Positions 1 to 9,626 of a stretch of DNA of 64,000 nt are shown piece after piece. Origin of the DNA: Actinomycetes bacterium (GTDB taxonomy: Bacteria; Actinomycetota; Actinomycetes; Mycobacteriales; Mycobacteriaceae); assembly GCA_023418505.1 (NCBI GenBank), contig JAEZZR010000012.1, forward strand, positions 62,001-126,000, written 5' to 3'. A model generated the notes under the pieces. The model saw only the letters and a program-made list of their open reading frames with translations. It made no database searches and was not told the origin of the DNA. Made by a program: the position numbers and the translations under genes. Positions within the stretch are counted from its first letter, which is position 1. Every line of letters starts with the position of its first letter.

Positions 1-372
1 GTGCTTGCGGATTTGCCTAACGACGTTCCAGCTACCGTAGCCGCCGAAGCCGCAAAGCAAGAGCACAAGGTAGCCAAAGCCGAGCACAAAGCTGTGGAGG
101 AAGTCGCGGAAGTTGCTGCTGAGGAGGCTCTCGACGAAGTTACTGCCGAACTAGCGAAACAGGAAAAAGCAGCCAAACAGAAGGTGAAGCGCGCCAAGGA
201 TAAGAAGAAAAAGAAGAAAGCGCTGAAGAAGAAGGCTAAGGAAGCTAAGGCGGCGAAGGAAGCAGCCAAGAAAAAGTATAAGAAGGGCGAAAAGAAGAAA
301 GATAAAAAGGGCGAGAAAAAGAACGACAAAGGCGAAAAGAAGCCCAAGGGCAAGAAGAAAAAGAAGAAGTAA
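1..372 (+). CDS. Lysine-rich C-terminal tail of a protein (cut by window edge)
   Basis: The frame is open from base 1, which happens to be GTG, to a TAA, so this may be the end of a longer gene that starts outside the window. The first 60 residues are an Ala/Glu/Lys-rich, probably helical stretch; from about residue 60 on, the chain is almost only Lys with Ala, Gly, Glu and Asp, and it ends in a run of six Lys. No enzyme motif is visible. Such tails usually bind nucleic acid, polyphosphate or acidic surfaces, but that is inference. Real coding is supported by the strong and consistent amino-acid bias up to the stop. The family is not recognised. Confidence 0.6.
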   Translation: MLADLPNDVPATVAAEAAKQEHKVAKAEHKAVEEVAEVAAEEALDEVTAELAKQEKAAKQKVKRAKDKKKKKKALKKKAKEAKAAKEAAKKKYKKGEKKKDKKGEKKNDKGEKKPKGKKKKKK

Positions 373-389
373 GCCTGAAGTAAGCCTTC

Positions 390-689
390 TTAGCGCTCGA
401 AGCGTTCTACCCGGAGCCGTAACCGGTACTTATCCCTTAAGTCGGCGATCTGCTTCATCATTGGTGATTTATGGTGAATATCGAGGGCTTCTTGATTCAC
501 CCACTCGTCGATAAGCAGCACGGTTTCTGGTTCGGAGACGCTGTGGAAGTACTCGTAGCGGAGGTTTCCTTCTTGAGCTCTGACCTGATCCACCAAGCCA
601 GAGCCGATCATCTCTTCCATGAAGGCCTTCGCAGAGCCATCTTTGCCGGTGTAGTAGAGGTTCATCACTAAGCTCATATAGTCCACCAT
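390..689 (-). CDS. Antibiotic biosynthesis monooxygenase (ABM) domain protein
   Basis: This 99-residue single-domain protein has the size and pattern of the ABM / YgiN dimeric alpha-beta barrel fold. A first beta strand (MSLVMNLYY) is followed by a helix, then the typical EGNLRYEYFHS strand, the strand VLLIDEWVNQEALDIHH, and a C-terminal helix and strand. Members are small cofactor-free quinol monooxygenases or heme-degrading enzymes; the substrate cannot be read from sequence. The ATG at 689 fits the domain boundary, with MSLV a few codons later as an alternative start. It is convergent with the lysine-rich gene, 17 bp apart. Confidence 0.75.
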   Translation of the reverse strand: MVDYMSLVMNLYYTGKDGSAKAFMEEMIGSGLVDQVRAQEGNLRYEYFHSVSEPETVLLIDEWVNQEALDIHHKSPMMKQIADLRDKYRLRLRVERFER

Positions 690-1498
690 AGGATTAGAGA
701 AGGTTCCGGCGGGTTTCCAATCTGAAGGATTCCCGTTTTTCAGCTCAGTCCTTATTTGACAATAACGAGGGTTACGCAGCCGCTGAAGCCACGAATTCCA
801 CTGGGATAAGATAACCCAACGTGCTGCAGATTATGGTATCCGTGGAATACACTGATCAAGGTACGAACCGCGGGTATCGAGTCGAAGACATTGTGTTTCG
901 AGCCCGGCAAAAGCGACGGCACAGTTCAACGATTCCATTGTTCCATCATGTAAGCGGCAGAATGAAGCACGTCATAATTTTGTCCTAAAACCTTGTAATA
1001 AACCGGATAGAAATAAAATCCGATCCGTTATCCGTTGGAAGGATTTCCGGTAGCCAACGGCAATGAGAAATATCAGCTAACCGTGTGCACAGATCATCGG
1101 CGATGACGCTGCGTTCGAGCATGCCTATCAGTGAATCACAGGTATATTAGTCAATCACCGAAGGGAGCTTGAAGACGTTACCATCATTGATCAAGTGGAA
1201 TTGAAAGGCGATATTCCACAAGTGATTCGGAAGGCTGGCCACCACATTAGGGGTGATAGCGCTCGCCTCGATACATAGTATGCACCGGATATGACATGCA
1301 AGTTCTTCCTTCTTCCCGCCAAAGTCACTGAACTACCTTAAGGTTAATCGCCATCGCCTGACCATATGCTAGTCAGGCATGGCCCTTGAAATCATGAGAG
1401 GATGAGTACCCACTTAGAAACCCTAATCAATACAAGCCACAAACACACATTTTATACTCTAAGGCGACTAAAGCCAATAAGAGATACCTATTATTAAG
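690..1498. other. 809-bp stretch without an intact gene; possible degraded coding remnants
   Basis: No ORF of convincing length or family is present. On the plus strand a frame stays open for about 55 codons from 821 to a TAA at 985-987, with an ATG at 833. A second short open stretch runs from about 1171 to 1276. Neither matches a family I recognise. This looks like eroded sequence at the edge of the accessory restriction-modification island; I see no tRNA, repeat or terminator in it. Confidence 0.35.
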
Positions 1499-2332
1499 CT
1501 ACAGTTTCCGATAATGCAGCACATGAATAATTATAGAGAACAGAGTAATATACGAATATACTGTCATCAACCCGAATAGCAATATTAGCATTTCCCTAAC
1601 ATGCCGAGTGCGCGCAATCTCCTGATTGACAAAAATTAAGTACAAAACACCAACAACAACAATCACGAACAATAGGACATATAGTGCGGCAACAATCCGG
1701 GTCAATTCATAAGTCATAGAACTTGTAAGTTTACTACAAAAACTAGGAAGTGCTAAACAGATTAGAATTACATAGTAAGGAATAGAGACAAGGATGAGCA
1801 TTGACGACATATTGGGATCACCATAAACGAAAACGAGCGGACTAAAAAATGCGATAAGAGCCCCCGGTATGGCAGCAAGTATAAATAAATTCTTTAACAA
1901 GCTATCATTAGCGGGAACATTGAAGCATTTCATCCCAAAAGTCTTTTGTTTCTGCAGCAGATATATAGGGAATAACTTAAAAGAGCTATAATCGGCGCCA
2001 CACAGATTATACTTAACATCATTTGGCGCCAATAATCTATTAAAGATATCAATTAAAGCCAGAGGGATTAGAACAAGGAAAACAAAACCTCCTGCAAACC
2101 CAAAATAATAATCAGCGAAATCAAGTGGTTCTGCGGATTTTTTTAACTCCGAAAAACTACCATACATGAATTCTATTTGCAATATACAGACCCCGAGAGC
2201 AAATAAAGCATAGCATACTACGCACAATATAAATTTTGGATTAATTATCCTATCTTTAGGATCCACTTTTTTCAAACGTCGGTATTTTTTCAACCGTTGG
2301 CAACCCTTGCCGCCCAAGATCCTTGGAGCCAC
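1499..2332 (-). CDS. AT-rich multi-pass membrane protein of unknown function
   Basis: The 277 residues start with a short basic cytoplasmic segment (about residues 8-28) followed by six or so hydrophobic segments, near residues 33-53, 75-95, 145-170, 175-197, 210-235 and 245-270. The start is a GTG at 2332, 17 bp after the stop of res and with a GGTGAG-like ribosome site between, so it is probably the last gene of the mod-res operon. Base composition is much more AT-rich than the housekeeping genes around it, which points to horizontal acquisition. No family is recognised. Its position suggests a partner or passenger of the restriction system, but no motif shows this. Confidence 0.7.
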   Translation of the reverse strand: MAPRILGGKGCQRLKKYRRLKKVDPKDRIINPKFILCVVCYALFALGVCILQIEFMYGSFSELKKSAEPLDFADYYFGFAGGFVFLVLIPLALIDIFNRLLAPNDVKYNLCGADYSSFKLFPIYLLQKQKTFGMKCFNVPANDSLLKNLFILAAIPGALIAFFSPLVFVYGDPNMSSMLILVSIPYYVILICLALPSFCSKLTSSMTYELTRIVAALYVLLFVIVVVGVLYLIFVNQEIARTRHVREMLILLFGLMTVYSYITLFSIIIHVLHYRKL

Positions 2333-2349
2333 TTACTGCACTCACCTAA

Positions 2350-4962
2350 CTACAAAAGGTTACTTACCGGCTGCGAAAACGCTTTCAAGTCACCCCAAGA
2401 TTCAGCTCTTGCCGTATCTTGCTCGTAAGCGATTAGGTACCCCCAACTTTGGCCAACGTAATCATCTTCCGCGATCAAACGGCGAACCAACGATTCGGCA
2501 GCTTTCCGCTTTTCCTGTACTTGCTGATCATCACGTCCTTTTTCAGATTTACCTTCGATAATCCAATGAACCCCATCAGTATCCAAGGCCACAAAATCCG
2601 GGAAATAGCGGTCTTTCACGTTATAAAATACGAAAGCTTTGTCCTGTGGATGTAACCGGTGCCACCATACGATTTCCGGTGAAGTATTCAGTAACCGAGC
2701 AAGTACATATTCTCCCGAATACGAGTCAAAGGCTTCCTCAGCGAACAAGGATTTGAACCATCCACCATAAACTCTCCGTTTCTTGAACTCGGCCCGACTA
2801 TCAATTTGTTCGTAAAACTTTTCGCCGAACGGCAACAGGTATCCCGATCCAGGCATAGTCTTTGGGTGAATAGTTGTAATCTCTCGGGTAGATCGCAGCG
2901 TATCATTCACATAGTTTTGAATTAGTTTTTGCAATTCCATTCGTGCTGAATCTAAGGACTTCACAGTCCAATCCTTAAAAGGTGCTGCTTGCACGAAGCG
3001 AGGCACAAGGAAAGAAGATACATAGCGGACAGTTTGGGTTGTCTGAGGAACTAAAGGCATGTCGATTACCAATTTGGTTAACGCTTCCTGCACATCTTCA
3101 GCTTGAACAGGTATCGAATCGACTTCCGCACTTTCACGGTCTTCACCACGAAGTTTCTTACCGAGCACCGCTACGATTGCTTTGCGGTGGAGGACATCTC
3201 CGGTTGAGGTCACTCGCCGAGCAGCGTCTTCTAGGGATCCATCAGGGATCTCAGAAAGATCGATAGAAGGCCGCTTCGCCTCCATCATCGTTACGGGGAA
3301 CTGATAAGTAACACCCGCAAACCTCGGGTTGCGCTCTATCGATACCGGTTCCCACTGTATCTCGCTTTCAATACCTTTGGTGGCGGAGGGAATTCGCCGA
3401 ATTCCAACAGTTGGCTGGCCTGGAAACGCAGTATCTAAGTGTGAGCGCTGCCCATCATCTGACAAAGTTCCGGATTCGGGTTCCCCGTCGATCCAGCTTT
3501 CCAGCTCTGATCCAATAGTTGGCACGGAATTATCAGTGATAGTGTTGCCCTGCAAATTAACAGCCTCTGCAGCAATAGTAACCTCAGTTTGCTGCGCAAC
3601 ACGACGGATCGCTTCTTCTACACTTCGCTGGTCAGGTATCGACATAGCTTCTTCCAGGCCGAACTGTTGTAATACGTTTTCGGCTTCGAGCAGTTCGGTA
3701 AACGACTGGTGAGCGATTATGTCTAATTGATCAATCTGATCAATCCCGGTGTATTCGCCAAATGGTAGACGCAATCCCCGCCCCATCGTTTGTTGCGTAA
3801 GAACTTCCGATGCCATCGCACGCAGAGTCACCACAACAGCAATATTCTTAACGTCCCAACCTTCTTTGAGCTTATTCACACTTACAACTGCCAATACCGG
3901 TGATTCCGGACTATCAAGTTCGTTTAATCGTCGCTGGGTTATATCGTCTTCGTGCTTCGAATCAACTTGCAAAACTGCATCGTCATTGCCGAAGTATTCC
4001 GGGGTACGCAGTAAATCAGCTACTTGAGTTGCATGTTCGACATCTGAACACACCACAAACATCACCGCATTTACACGTTCGCGGTTCTGACTTTTCGCGT
4101 AAGCATCGTAGTGTGTTTGCTTAAGGTCTCGCAGCTGTCGGGCATCGCGCAATTGCTGTTCTTCGGAGGCCTCGTCAGTACCGTAACCACTTTTGCGGAA
4201 TGCTAGTACCGGAGCTTTAACATACCGATCTTGAATCGCGCGATACAGTGGATATTCAAAGATCACATGATCAGTTTTCTTATTCACTGAGGCTGTCAAA
4301 CCAACTGCTGCTGCTGGGTTCAGCTCCTTCAATGCTGCATGAAAGGCTTTTGCGCTTGAGCCGTAGAGGTGGGATTCATCAGCGATGACTACTAAGTCAT
4401 CAAGTTCCTTGAGATAGTCAAATAACACACCCGCATTTTCATCGAATCTACGTGGCTTACGGCGGATTGCTTCCTGCGTACTACCACGAGTATCACCTTC
4501 GACCGACTTGGGGGCGATTAACTGCTGAATATTGAAAATAAAGGCAAGTGTTGGAACTTCGTATCCTGCAGAAAGCTTGTCAGTGCCATTTTGGCGTGCT
4601 ATCCACGCAGAATAATCCTGAGGAGTGACTACTTCTGGTGGAACGATTGAGCCTCGGATATAACGTGGAGAACCAGGCGTGAAGTTTTGAATCGTTTTTG
4701 CTTGTACTGTTTTTCCAGGGGTAACAATAATGACGTTACCTACACCCTGCCGACGCAAGTATTCGACAAACGCTGCCATCAGATATGTTTTACCAACGCC
4801 CGTTGCCAGGTTGAGCACTTGTATCACTTCAGGGTCATAGTCCCCGTCCAGTGTGAAGATAAGACTCCGCAAGGCTTTCTTATTTGGGGCGCGTAGATCG
4901 AACTCGGAGCTAATTGATTCCAATAAATCCGAATCAAAGCTAATATTCATCCGAGATTTCAT
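2350..4962 (-). CDS. res: Type III restriction enzyme, Res subunit (SF2 helicase-nuclease)
   Basis: Res moves along DNA with ATP and cuts it in complex with the Mod methyltransferase. The 870-residue protein opens with a Walker A motif TGVGKT (residues 54-59), has the DEAH-type motif ADESH near residue 195, and later SF2 motifs including QTMGRGLRLPF near residue 390, the helicase motif VI. The C-terminal nuclease is visible as PDF followed by WIIEGKSEK near residues 810-830, the PD-(D/E)XK arrangement. Its ATG overlaps the TAA of the mod frame by one base, which is standard mod-res coupling. The gene is intact, unlike mod upstream. At 870 residues it is near the usual family length. Without a functional Mod, type III Res enzymes normally do not cleave, so its activity here is doubtful. 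Confidence 0.9.
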   Translation of the reverse strand: MKSRMNISFDSDLLESISSEFDLRAPNKKALRSLIFTLDGDYDPEVIQVLNLATGVGKTYLMAAFVEYLRRQGVGNVIIVTPGKTVQAKTIQNFTPGSPRYIRGSIVPPEVVTPQDYSAWIARQNGTDKLSAGYEVPTLAFIFNIQQLIAPKSVEGDTRGSTQEAIRRKPRRFDENAGVLFDYLKELDDLVVIADESHLYGSSAKAFHAALKELNPAAAVGLTASVNKKTDHVIFEYPLYRAIQDRYVKAPVLAFRKSGYGTDEASEEQQLRDARQLRDLKQTHYDAYAKSQNRERVNAVMFVVCSDVEHATQVADLLRTPEYFGNDDAVLQVDSKHEDDITQRRLNELDSPESPVLAVVSVNKLKEGWDVKNIAVVVTLRAMASEVLTQQTMGRGLRLPFGEYTGIDQIDQLDIIAHQSFTELLEAENVLQQFGLEEAMSIPDQRSVEEAIRRVAQQTEVTIAAEAVNLQGNTITDNSVPTIGSELESWIDGEPESGTLSDDGQRSHLDTAFPGQPTVGIRRIPSATKGIESEIQWEPVSIERNPRFAGVTYQFPVTMMEAKRPSIDLSEIPDGSLEDAARRVTSTGDVLHRKAIVAVLGKKLRGEDRESAEVDSIPVQAEDVQEALTKLVIDMPLVPQTTQTVRYVSSFLVPRFVQAAPFKDWTVKSLDSARMELQKLIQNYVNDTLRSTREITTIHPKTMPGSGYLLPFGEKFYEQIDSRAEFKKRRVYGGWFKSLFAEEAFDSYSGEYVLARLLNTSPEIVWWHRLHPQDKAFVFYNVKDRYFPDFVALDTDGVHWIIEGKSEKGRDDQQVQEKRKAAESLVRRLIAEDDYVGQSWGYLIAYEQDTARAESWGDLKAFSQPVSNLL

Positions 4963-6956
4963 TATTGAACGTCTCCTTGCGTATAACGGAAAACATCACC
5001 CGGTAAAGCGACCACCCGCGACCCTTTCACAGCCTTTCGTAAGTATTGGCGTACTCCATCCATCACGCTCGTCGCAGCGAGCTCAATCGTCTCTCCAGGT
5101 CTAACGTGGGTTGCTAAAGAATCGACTAATTCTGCTGTCGCGACTCCCTCAACCACCTTTAGCAACGCATTTCCGCGCCGCCCGTCAAAAATGTAATCGT
5201 CATCAGCGTGCAGTAGCTTAAATCCGAGGTTTGCTGCAACGGACTCAACTAGTGCTTGACCAGTCGCCTCTGGCGTGAGCATCACCCGATTGAGAACGGG
5301 ATCATAGTCAAAACATGCAGGTGAAAGATGTGCAACCTGGAATCCACCACCACCTCGCCAGTTGATTACCTCTTTTGTGCGCTTAGTTTTCGCAGCAGCT
5401 TTCAACGACTTGACCAGTGGATTCTTCTTCGCCCCTGGATCGTCAGCGATCAGTTTGTTGAGAACGCTGGTGAACTTCGCAGCATCATCAGGTGAGACCT
5501 TATCAGGCAGTTCAACACCATCAGCAGCTACTCACTCACCCTTAGTACGGGTGATACCACCCGGATCCTGATCATCCACCACCTTTTCCAGGCGCGGACG
5601 CGTAAACGTATCAAACGTGTCCTGCCGCAATTCACAGGTCACCCAACGCCGCCCCATCTTTTGTGCGACTGCAGCAGTCGTTCCCGACCCAGCGAAGACA
5701 TCTAGCACTATATCCCCAGGATCAGTGGCAATATGAATAATGCGTTCTAGCAACCGCTCCGGCTTTGGCGTAGAAAATGACCCTATATTAGCAAACAAAG
5801 ATTTAATCTCCGACTTTGCCGCCCGATTATGCCCCACCTGAGAATTGTCCCACCATGTACGTGCAGGCTGCCCCTCTTGAGGTGGATACGCCTTACGCCC
5901 AAAACTCTCTTCCGTCACAAAAAACTCTGGCCACTGCCCTTGCTCCATCCGCGCACGCGCAGCACTTGCGCACTCTTCCAAAGGAGCATCAAGTACAATA
6001 TCTTTCATGTCCATACGTACTTGCTCTTCAGGCAATTCTAGATAATCACACCTTAACCTAAGCCTCTCCCCTTCAGGCTTAACAAGCTTATATGGAGCCC
6101 ATTCACAAAGACTTTGAAATAATCTGTTCTGCGCATATCGCCAGTGCGCACCTTTTGCTGGAAAAAAATACTTACCAGTTATTGGATGCTGAATAGCCGC
6201 CACATAACCGCGATCTTGTGAACCCGGCGCAGAACGATCGGCTGAGAACCAGATACCAAGTGGATCATTGTCGGGATTGGAAAACCGCGCATTATCCTTT
6301 TGTGTGCGTGGCATACGTTTAATAGTTGCCGCAGGCGATTTTCCGTAAACCAAAATCGTGTCATGGTCAACCGAAAACGCTGTCGCATCATTGCGCGAGG
6401 AATCAGCCTTTTGCCATACCACCTCGGCCAGAAAATTACTCACACCAAAGATTTCGTCCATAAGTACCCGCATACGGTGGACTTCTACATCATCCAGGTG
6501 CACCCAGATTGACCCGTCCTCTGATAACAATTTCTTTAAATGCAGCAGTCGGTCGCGCATCATGGCGAGCCAGATGGAGTGCTCCAGGTTGTCCTCATAG
6601 GAGGCGAACGTCTGGGACGTGTTAAAAGGCGGGTCGATGTATACCAGCTTGACCTTGCCGACGTACCTATCGGCCAGCTCGGGCACACGGGTGAGCGCTT
6701 CGAGCACGTCGCCAGATTCGCCAAGAATTAGGAGATTATCCTCCTGGGGCTCGAGGTCGGCTCGCTCGGAGTACTCAAACTCGTCTGACTTCTCGCTCTG
6801 TTCTCCACGCACGTAGTCGTCCATGACGAGGGTGTGGGTCTCGCAGTAGCGTGGATCGGCTGGATCTACCCACGTATACCCGTATTTACCAGTTTCGGTG
6901 GGAATGAGCGCTTTGTCCTTGTTGTACCAAGTCAACTGAAGGCGTTGTGCGGTCAT
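4962..6956 (-). pseudogene. mod: Type III DNA methyltransferase (Mod) interrupted by an in-frame TGA
   Basis: Mod recognises the target site and methylates adenine. The N-terminal part (5532-6956, 474 residues) has the beta-class order: motif IV as DPPF near residues 108-111, a central target-recognition region, then motif I as FAGSGT near 421-426. It ends at a TGA at 5532-5534. The same frame then continues without a stop through 42 more codons and the segment 4962-5405, whose INWRGGGGFQV matches the usual Mod C-terminal region, so the original gene had about 665 codons. No base shift is needed: one substitution such as CGA to TGA explains the break. A short GTGA duplication lies at the spot. 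A truncated methylase, readthrough, a TTG restart at 5405 or a sequencing error are all possible. Confidence 0.85.
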
Positions 6957-7322
6957 CTACTAGCTCATTTCCTTCCTTACGGATTGCATCACCGAAACAA
7001 AAACTGCAGGTGCCACAATCCAACGCCAAAATTCGAAACCGGACAGCACCCGATCTGCTGCAATTTCAACGATAGAGCAGTTTCACTTTGAAACCGCCGG
7101 TCACTGTACTGCTTGATGTACCCGATTGTAGATTAGAACGCACCATTTCACGGGAACTTCAAAGCTCAAACATTTAGCACCATCATCCGAGATCAGGCGA
7201 AGGCTCACGCTTGGAAAGTTACCGTGAAGCATTAAAGTGCCTACACCCTATAGAGTGTTCTGAGCACGCATAAGGCAGCACCTTGATGGTGCTGCCTTGA
7301 CCTTACTGCACTGGAGATAGCG
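6957..7322. other. Intergenic region between mod and the deo cluster; one hairpin
   Basis: This 366-bp gap separates the accessory restriction island from the housekeeping salvage genes. Apart from the terminator-like hairpin at 7272-7298 I see no gene. On the plus strand a short open stretch before a TAA near 7230 could be the end of a lost gene but matches nothing I recognise. The mod promoter should lie just right of 6956. Confidence 0.4.
7272..7298 (-). terminator. Hairpin downstream of the pmmB-deoC-deoA operon
   Basis: AAGGCAGCACC (7272-7282) and GGTGCTGCCTT (7288-7298) form a perfect 11-bp stem with a 5-base loop. It lies 25 bp after the end of the phosphohexomutase gene. There is no T-run on either side, so it is not a textbook intrinsic terminator, but stems of this strength without U-tails are common ends of actinobacterial transcripts. 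Confidence 0.6.
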
Positions 7323-8957
7323 TTATAGCCCCAAAACCGCAGCAAATTCCTGCTTCAACTGCTCTAGCCGCTCCAGAGCGGTTGTACGATCTGAGGCAAT
7401 CACTTCGAGATAACACTTCAGCTTCGGTTCTGTGCCCGAAGGACGGGCAACTATCCGATCGCCAGCACTAGTCTCGAGCCAAAAACCGGTGGTGGACGCT
7501 AAGTCTCGGAAACCTTCAGAAAGATCAGCGAACTCCGTAACCTCAGCTCCCGCCAAAGTAGCGGGTGGCGCTACCTGCAACCGAGCAAGAGCTGCAGCAA
7601 TATCTGCAGGATCGGAAAGCCGGAATGTCAGTGGTGCCGTGGCATACAGGCCATAGGTGTCGGCGATTTCGTCCAGGAAATCCTGCAAGGTCTTATCTTC
7701 GGCACGCAGCCGATCGGCCAAATCTGCCACACGCAAGCAAGCAGTGATGCCATCTTTATCGCGCACTACCTCGGGATCAGTGCAATAGCCCAAGGCTTCC
7801 TCGTAGCCCATCACCATCTCGGGAGTACGGGCAATCCATTTAAACCCTGTGAGCGTCGGTTGGAACTTCAGCCCATGACGCTCGGCGATCTTGCCTAGCA
7901 AACGGGAAGACACGATTGAGGCCGCCAGGGTTCCGGTACTTCCCTCGTACTCGCGGGCAATGTCTTCGGCCAGTACTGCACCAACCTCATCGCCAGAAAG
8001 CTGGCGCCACCCTTCATCGGTAGGGATAGCCACTGAGCAGCGATCCGCATCGGGATCGAGTGCCAAAATCAGCTCGGCGCCCACAGCTTCAGCACTAGCG
8101 ATGGATAGATCCAAGGCACCTGCTTCTTCCGGATTAGGGAAATCCACAGTAGGGAAATCGGGATCAGGATCGAACTGTTCTACAACAGCTGTTACCTGGG
8201 TGAATCCGGCATGTGATAGGACGGTTTGCAAGATGCGTCCACCTACGCCGTGCATAGCGGTGAATACGATAGGCAGATCAGATTTGCTACTACCACGTCG
8301 TAAGCTCACCGCTCGGGCAAGGTACTCCTCGAGTACCTGTTCACCCACCCGTTCGATATTTTCCCTGCTTCGCGGAATTTGATCGGCTGCCGGGGCAGCA
8401 GCGATAAGCTCCGCGATTTCTTTATCCGCTGGACTGATCAGCTGTACGCCCTTCTCAGCGTCACTGTTCACCACGCGGCCAGCCAGATAAACCTTGTAGC
8501 CGTTATCTTGTGGTGGGTTGTGGGAGGCAGTAACCATCACTCCGGCGTCTGCGTCGAAGTAGCGCACGCAATACGCGGTAAACGGTGTGGGCAGCTGGGG
8601 TGGGAGTAGCTTGACGGTGCAGCCGGCTGCCGCGAAGATTTCGGCAGCAGCCTGGTAAAAGTCCGTCGAACCGTGACGGGCATCGCAGCCGACCACTACC
8701 ACGGGATGCTCCACGCGGGAGATCAGCCATTCTGCCAAACCAGCAGTGGCACGAGAAACCGTCGCGACGTTCATACGCGATTCGCCACCTTCGCAGCGGC
8801 CGCGCAGGCCAGCGGTACCGAACTCCAGTGGACCGGCGAATCGCTTGGCCAGTTCTTCGACGTCGCCAGCATCGAGCAGACTTTGTATTTCAGCGGCCGT
8901 GGTGGCGTCGGGGTCGTGCTCAATCCATCGGGTGATGCGGGCGGTATCGAGCGTCAT
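7323..8957 (-). CDS. pmmB: Phosphohexomutase family enzyme (probable phosphopentomutase role)
   Basis: This 544-residue alpha-D-phosphohexomutase carries the phosphoserine loop TASHNP (serine near residue 145), the metal-binding DPDADR near 300, the sugar-binding GYEEALGY near 380 and the phosphate-binding RPSGTEPK near the C-terminus. Family members convert hexose-1- and -6-phosphates or ribose-1- and -5-phosphates. It is the last gene of an operon with deoC and deoA; its ATG at 8957 sits at the deoC stop. In that context conversion of deoxyribose-1-phosphate from DeoA to deoxyribose-5-phosphate for DeoC is the most likely task, though this is inferred from position. The related M. tuberculosis gene near deoA and cdd is called pmmB. 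Confidence 0.88.
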   Translation of the reverse strand: MTLDTARITRWIEHDPDATTAAEIQSLLDAGDVEELAKRFAGPLEFGTAGLRGRCEGGESRMNVATVSRATAGLAEWLISRVEHPVVVVGCDARHGSTDFYQAAAEIFAAAGCTVKLLPPQLPTPFTAYCVRYFDADAGVMVTASHNPPQDNGYKVYLAGRVVNSDAEKGVQLISPADKEIAELIAAAPAADQIPRSRENIERVGEQVLEEYLARAVSLRRGSSKSDLPIVFTAMHGVGGRILQTVLSHAGFTQVTAVVEQFDPDPDFPTVDFPNPEEAGALDLSIASAEAVGAELILALDPDADRCSVAIPTDEGWRQLSGDEVGAVLAEDIAREYEGSTGTLAASIVSSRLLGKIAERHGLKFQPTLTGFKWIARTPEMVMGYEEALGYCTDPEVVRDKDGITACLRVADLADRLRAEDKTLQDFLDEIADTYGLYATAPLTFRLSDPADIAAALARLQVAPPATLAGAEVTEFADLSEGFRDLASTTGFWLETSAGDRIVARPSGTEPKLKCYLEVIASDRTTALERLEQLKQEFAAVLGL

Positions 8958-9623
8958 TTAGTCCAGCTCCATCAAAATAGCCGCAGACGAAGAACAGCCC
9001 AGACGGCTGGCACCCGCCTCGATCATGGCTTCCGCGGTTGCCAGATCACGGATGCCCCCAGAGGCCTTTACGCCTAAGCGATCGCCTACGGTTTGGCGCA
9101 TCAGGCGGACGGCCTCCACAGTGGCGCCACCGGCAGGGTGGAACCCTGTAGAAGTCTTCACGAAATCCGCGCCAGCGGCTTCGGCAGCCTTGCAGCAGCC
9201 GACGATCTCTTCGTCGTTAAGCACTGCGGACTCGATGATCACCTTGAGTAACGCGTGTGGAATGGCGTCGCGCACGGCGGCGATATCAGCCTGCACGGCG
9301 TCGAAGTTGCCTTCCTTTGCGTGGGCGATGTCGATCACCATGTCCACTTCATCGGCGCCCTGCTGTACCGCGAGATCTGCTTCGGCGGCCTTGATTTCCG
9401 AGTGCACGGCTCCGGAGGGGAACCCACAGACGGTAGCTACTGCTACTCCGTCGGGAGCAGCAATCGGCAGCTGCGAGGGCGAGACACAAATAGAGAACAC
9501 GCCTAGCTCACCGGCTTCGGCGGTAAGAGCCTCGAAGTCCGCTCGGGTAGCCTCCGGCTTTAGCAAAGTGTGGTCGATGTAGTGGGCAAGTTCGGTTCGG
9601 TTCAAGCTCATGAGTCTGGGCAA
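8958..9623 (-). CDS. deoC: Deoxyribose-phosphate aldolase
   Basis: DeoC splits 2-deoxyribose-5-phosphate into acetaldehyde and glyceraldehyde-3-phosphate, ending deoxynucleoside breakdown. The class I aldolase signature VKTSTGFHPAGGAT is present near residue 155, with the Schiff-base lysine inside VKTST. Other conserved parts are IDHTLLKPEAT at the start, GFPSG in the middle and VKASGGIR near the end. The frame opens with TTG at 9623, but the ATG at 9611 (MSLNRTE) fits the family start better and is my preferred choice, giving about 217 residues. It lies 3 bp after the deoA stop and directly before the mutase gene, so all three are one transcript. Confidence 0.93.
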   Translation of the reverse strand: MPRLMSLNRTELAHYIDHTLLKPEATRADFEALTAEAGELGVFSICVSPSQLPIAAPDGVAVATVCGFPSGAVHSEIKAAEADLAVQQGADEVDMVIDIAHAKEGNFDAVQADIAAVRDAIPHALLKVIIESAVLNDEEIVGCCKAAEAAGADFVKTSTGFHPAGGATVEAVRLMRQTVGDRLGVKASGGIRDLATAEAMIEAGASRLGCSSSAAILMELD

Positions 9624-9626
9624 TCT

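Noticed and set aside
5532..5534. TGA in mod as a selenocysteine codon
   Set aside because: No SECIS-like hairpin was recognised after it, Mod proteins have no selenocysteine position there, and the codon is far from the active site.
7120..7240. Short peptide RTISREL resembling an IS30 transposase motif
   Set aside because: Only seven residues match, with a stop soon after and no inverted repeats or other transposase parts.
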